Assembly: GCA_038237055.1 (NCBI GenBank)
Contig: JBBRZD010000192.1
Coordinates: 1 to 6,435 of the forward strand
Source: Dokdonella_A sp038237055
Lineage (GTDB): Bacteria > Pseudomonadota > Gammaproteobacteria > Xanthomonadales > Rhodanobacteraceae
DNA: 6,435 nt
Reading direction: 5' to 3'
Part shown: positions 5,718 through 6,435 of the stretch, piece after piece
Layout: each line of letters begins with the position of its first letter
How positions within the stretch are numbered: position 1 is the first letter of the stretch
Notes under the pieces: generated by a model
The model's input: only the letters and a program-made list of their open reading frames with translations
Database searches by the model: none
What the model was told of the DNA's origin: nothing
Translations under genes and position numbers: made by a program

Positions 5718-6344
5718 GTGGTGCGGCCTCTTTCACGCGCGCTGGCCATCGCGACCTTGCTTAGTTCGATCGGGCTGCTTTGCGCGATGTCGCGGAATGC
5801 ATGCGCCTCGATCGTCGACAGCGCCAGCGCCGACATCATGCAGCTGGACAGCGCGCGCTCGCAGGTTAACTTCCGCGTCAAGGCGCTATGGCTGCTCAAC
5901 ATCGGCGGCCGCTTCGGCAAGGTCAGCGGAAGCGTCCGCTTCGTTCGTTTTCGCAATCAGATCAGCGTCGACGCGCATATCGACGTCAATGCAATCAGCA
6001 TGAGTAGCGCGAGCCAGGAGGACTGGGTGAAGTCGTCGGAATTCTTCGACGTCGCACAGTATCCGCAGATCGATTTCATCTCCGAACCCTTTCCACGATC
6101 ACGCCTGCATGAAGGCGGCGACCTGCCCGGTGTCCTCACCCTGCGCGGCATATCCCGGCCCGTAAGCTTCAAATTGCGGCCGTCGAACTGCGGCAGGCCT
6201 GCTCACGATTGCCCAATCGAGGTCGAAGGCATCATCCGGCGTTCCGTATTCGGGATGCATTCACGGCACGGCACGCTGAGTGACCGGGTCGAAATGCGCC
6301 TTGAGGTCTACGCTGTCGAAACGGCGCAGCCGACACTTCCATGA
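5718..6344 (+). CDS. Periplasmic YceI-family protein
   Basis: A 208-residue exported member of the YceI family, lipocalin-like beta-barrels that bind isoprenoid-type or other amphiphilic ligands in the periplasm. A signal peptide covers about residues 1-30 (Arg-containing n-region, hydrophobic core 8-24, then ACA at 28-30). Seen: MQLDSARSQVNFRVK (41-55), matching the family opening 'DxxHSxVxFxVKH' but with Arg for the usual His; GRFGKVSGSVRF (64-75); FFDVAQYPQIDF (109-120); LTLRGISRPVSF (140-151); and RRSVFGM (174-180), matching the family 'NRxDFGM'. Two cysteines, C158 and C165, lie in the mature part and could form a local disulfide. Two GTG codons in a row (5718, 5721) could start it; the first has the better spacing. 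It is in an operon with sixA upstream and a lipoprotein gene overlapping its stop. The ligand is unknown, and the homology is clear although weaker at the N-terminal motif. Confidence 0.9.
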   Translation: MVRPLSRALAIATLLSSIGLLCAMSRNACASIVDSASADIMQLDSARSQVNFRVKALWLLNIGGRFGKVSGSVRFVRFRNQISVDAHIDVNAISMSSASQEDWVKSSEFFDVAQYPQIDFISEPFPRSRLHEGGDLPGVLTLRGISRPVSFKLRPSNCGRPAHDCPIEVEGIIRRSVFGMHSRHGTLSDRVEMRLEVYAVETAQPTLP

Positions 6345-6435
6345 AGTATGCGAACAAGACCCTGGCGCCAGCTTCCTGGTGCGCGCGCGGCATGGTTTGC
6401 CTTGCGCTGTTTTTGCTGACGGCGTGCGGTTTGAA
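6341..6435 (+). CDS. Predicted lipoprotein, N-terminal fragment (cut by right edge)
   Basis: The ATG at 6341 overlaps the yceI stop as ATGA, and the frame stays open to the edge (31 complete codons). Residues 1-16 carry K2, K6 and R16. A short hydrophobic stretch MVCLALFLLTA (18-28) then leads to the lipobox LTAC (26-29), with C29 the expected lipidated cysteine followed by Gly-Leu. This is a signal peptidase II signal, so the product should be anchored in the inner or outer membrane. There is no clear ribosome site, which fits coupling to yceI translation. An internal ATG (M18) would give a signal lacking basic residues and is less likely. Nothing of the mature protein is visible, so its function cannot be stated. 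Confidence 0.72.
   Translation, partial: MKYANKTLAPASWCARGMVCLALFLLTACGL

Overview
The window looks like ordinary chromosomal sequence from a GC-rich gammaproteobacterium. A Xanthomonadales relative (Xanthomonas, Lysobacter or Rhodanobacter/Dokdonella type) is the best guess. The reasons are the strong G/C bias at third codon positions, a 628-residue biosynthetic SpeA placed divergently to SpeE, a REP-like GC-rich palindrome between genes, and a small solitary ParA beside speE. The lineage call is inference from gene content, not a database match. I see no prophage, insertion sequence, CRISPR array or RNA gene.

Left part (minus strand). The 5' part of a beta-hydroxyacid dehydrogenase gene (3-hydroxyisobutyrate dehydrogenase family) runs off the left edge. 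Upstream of it, on the same strand, is speA (arginine decarboxylase). A perfect 8-bp-stem palindrome of REP type separates the two.

Centre (plus strand). speE (spermidine synthase) is divergent from speA across a 137-bp intergenic region in which candidate -10 boxes face away from each other. The two products bracket polyamine synthesis: SpeA makes agmatine from arginine, and SpeE adds an aminopropyl group to putrescine. The steps between them (agmatine to putrescine, and SpeD for decarboxylated SAM) are not encoded here. Next comes a 210-residue orphan ParA-type ATPase with no ParB partner in view. After it is a secreted 171-residue EF-hand protein, preceded by an unusual dyad and a hairpin and followed by a probable terminator.

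Right part (plus strand). A candidate promoter precedes a compact apparent operon: a SixA-like histidine phosphatase, then a periplasmic YceI-like protein 9 bp downstream, then the first 31 codons of a predicted lipoprotein whose start codon overlaps the yceI stop (ATGA). The last two products are predicted to be exported and the first is cytoplasmic.

No gene-free stretch exceeds about 235 bp. The most interesting loose ends are the orphan ParA, the dyad upstream of the EF-hand gene, and the tight coupling of a cytoplasmic phosphatase gene to two envelope-protein genes. None amounts to clear evidence of a new system.
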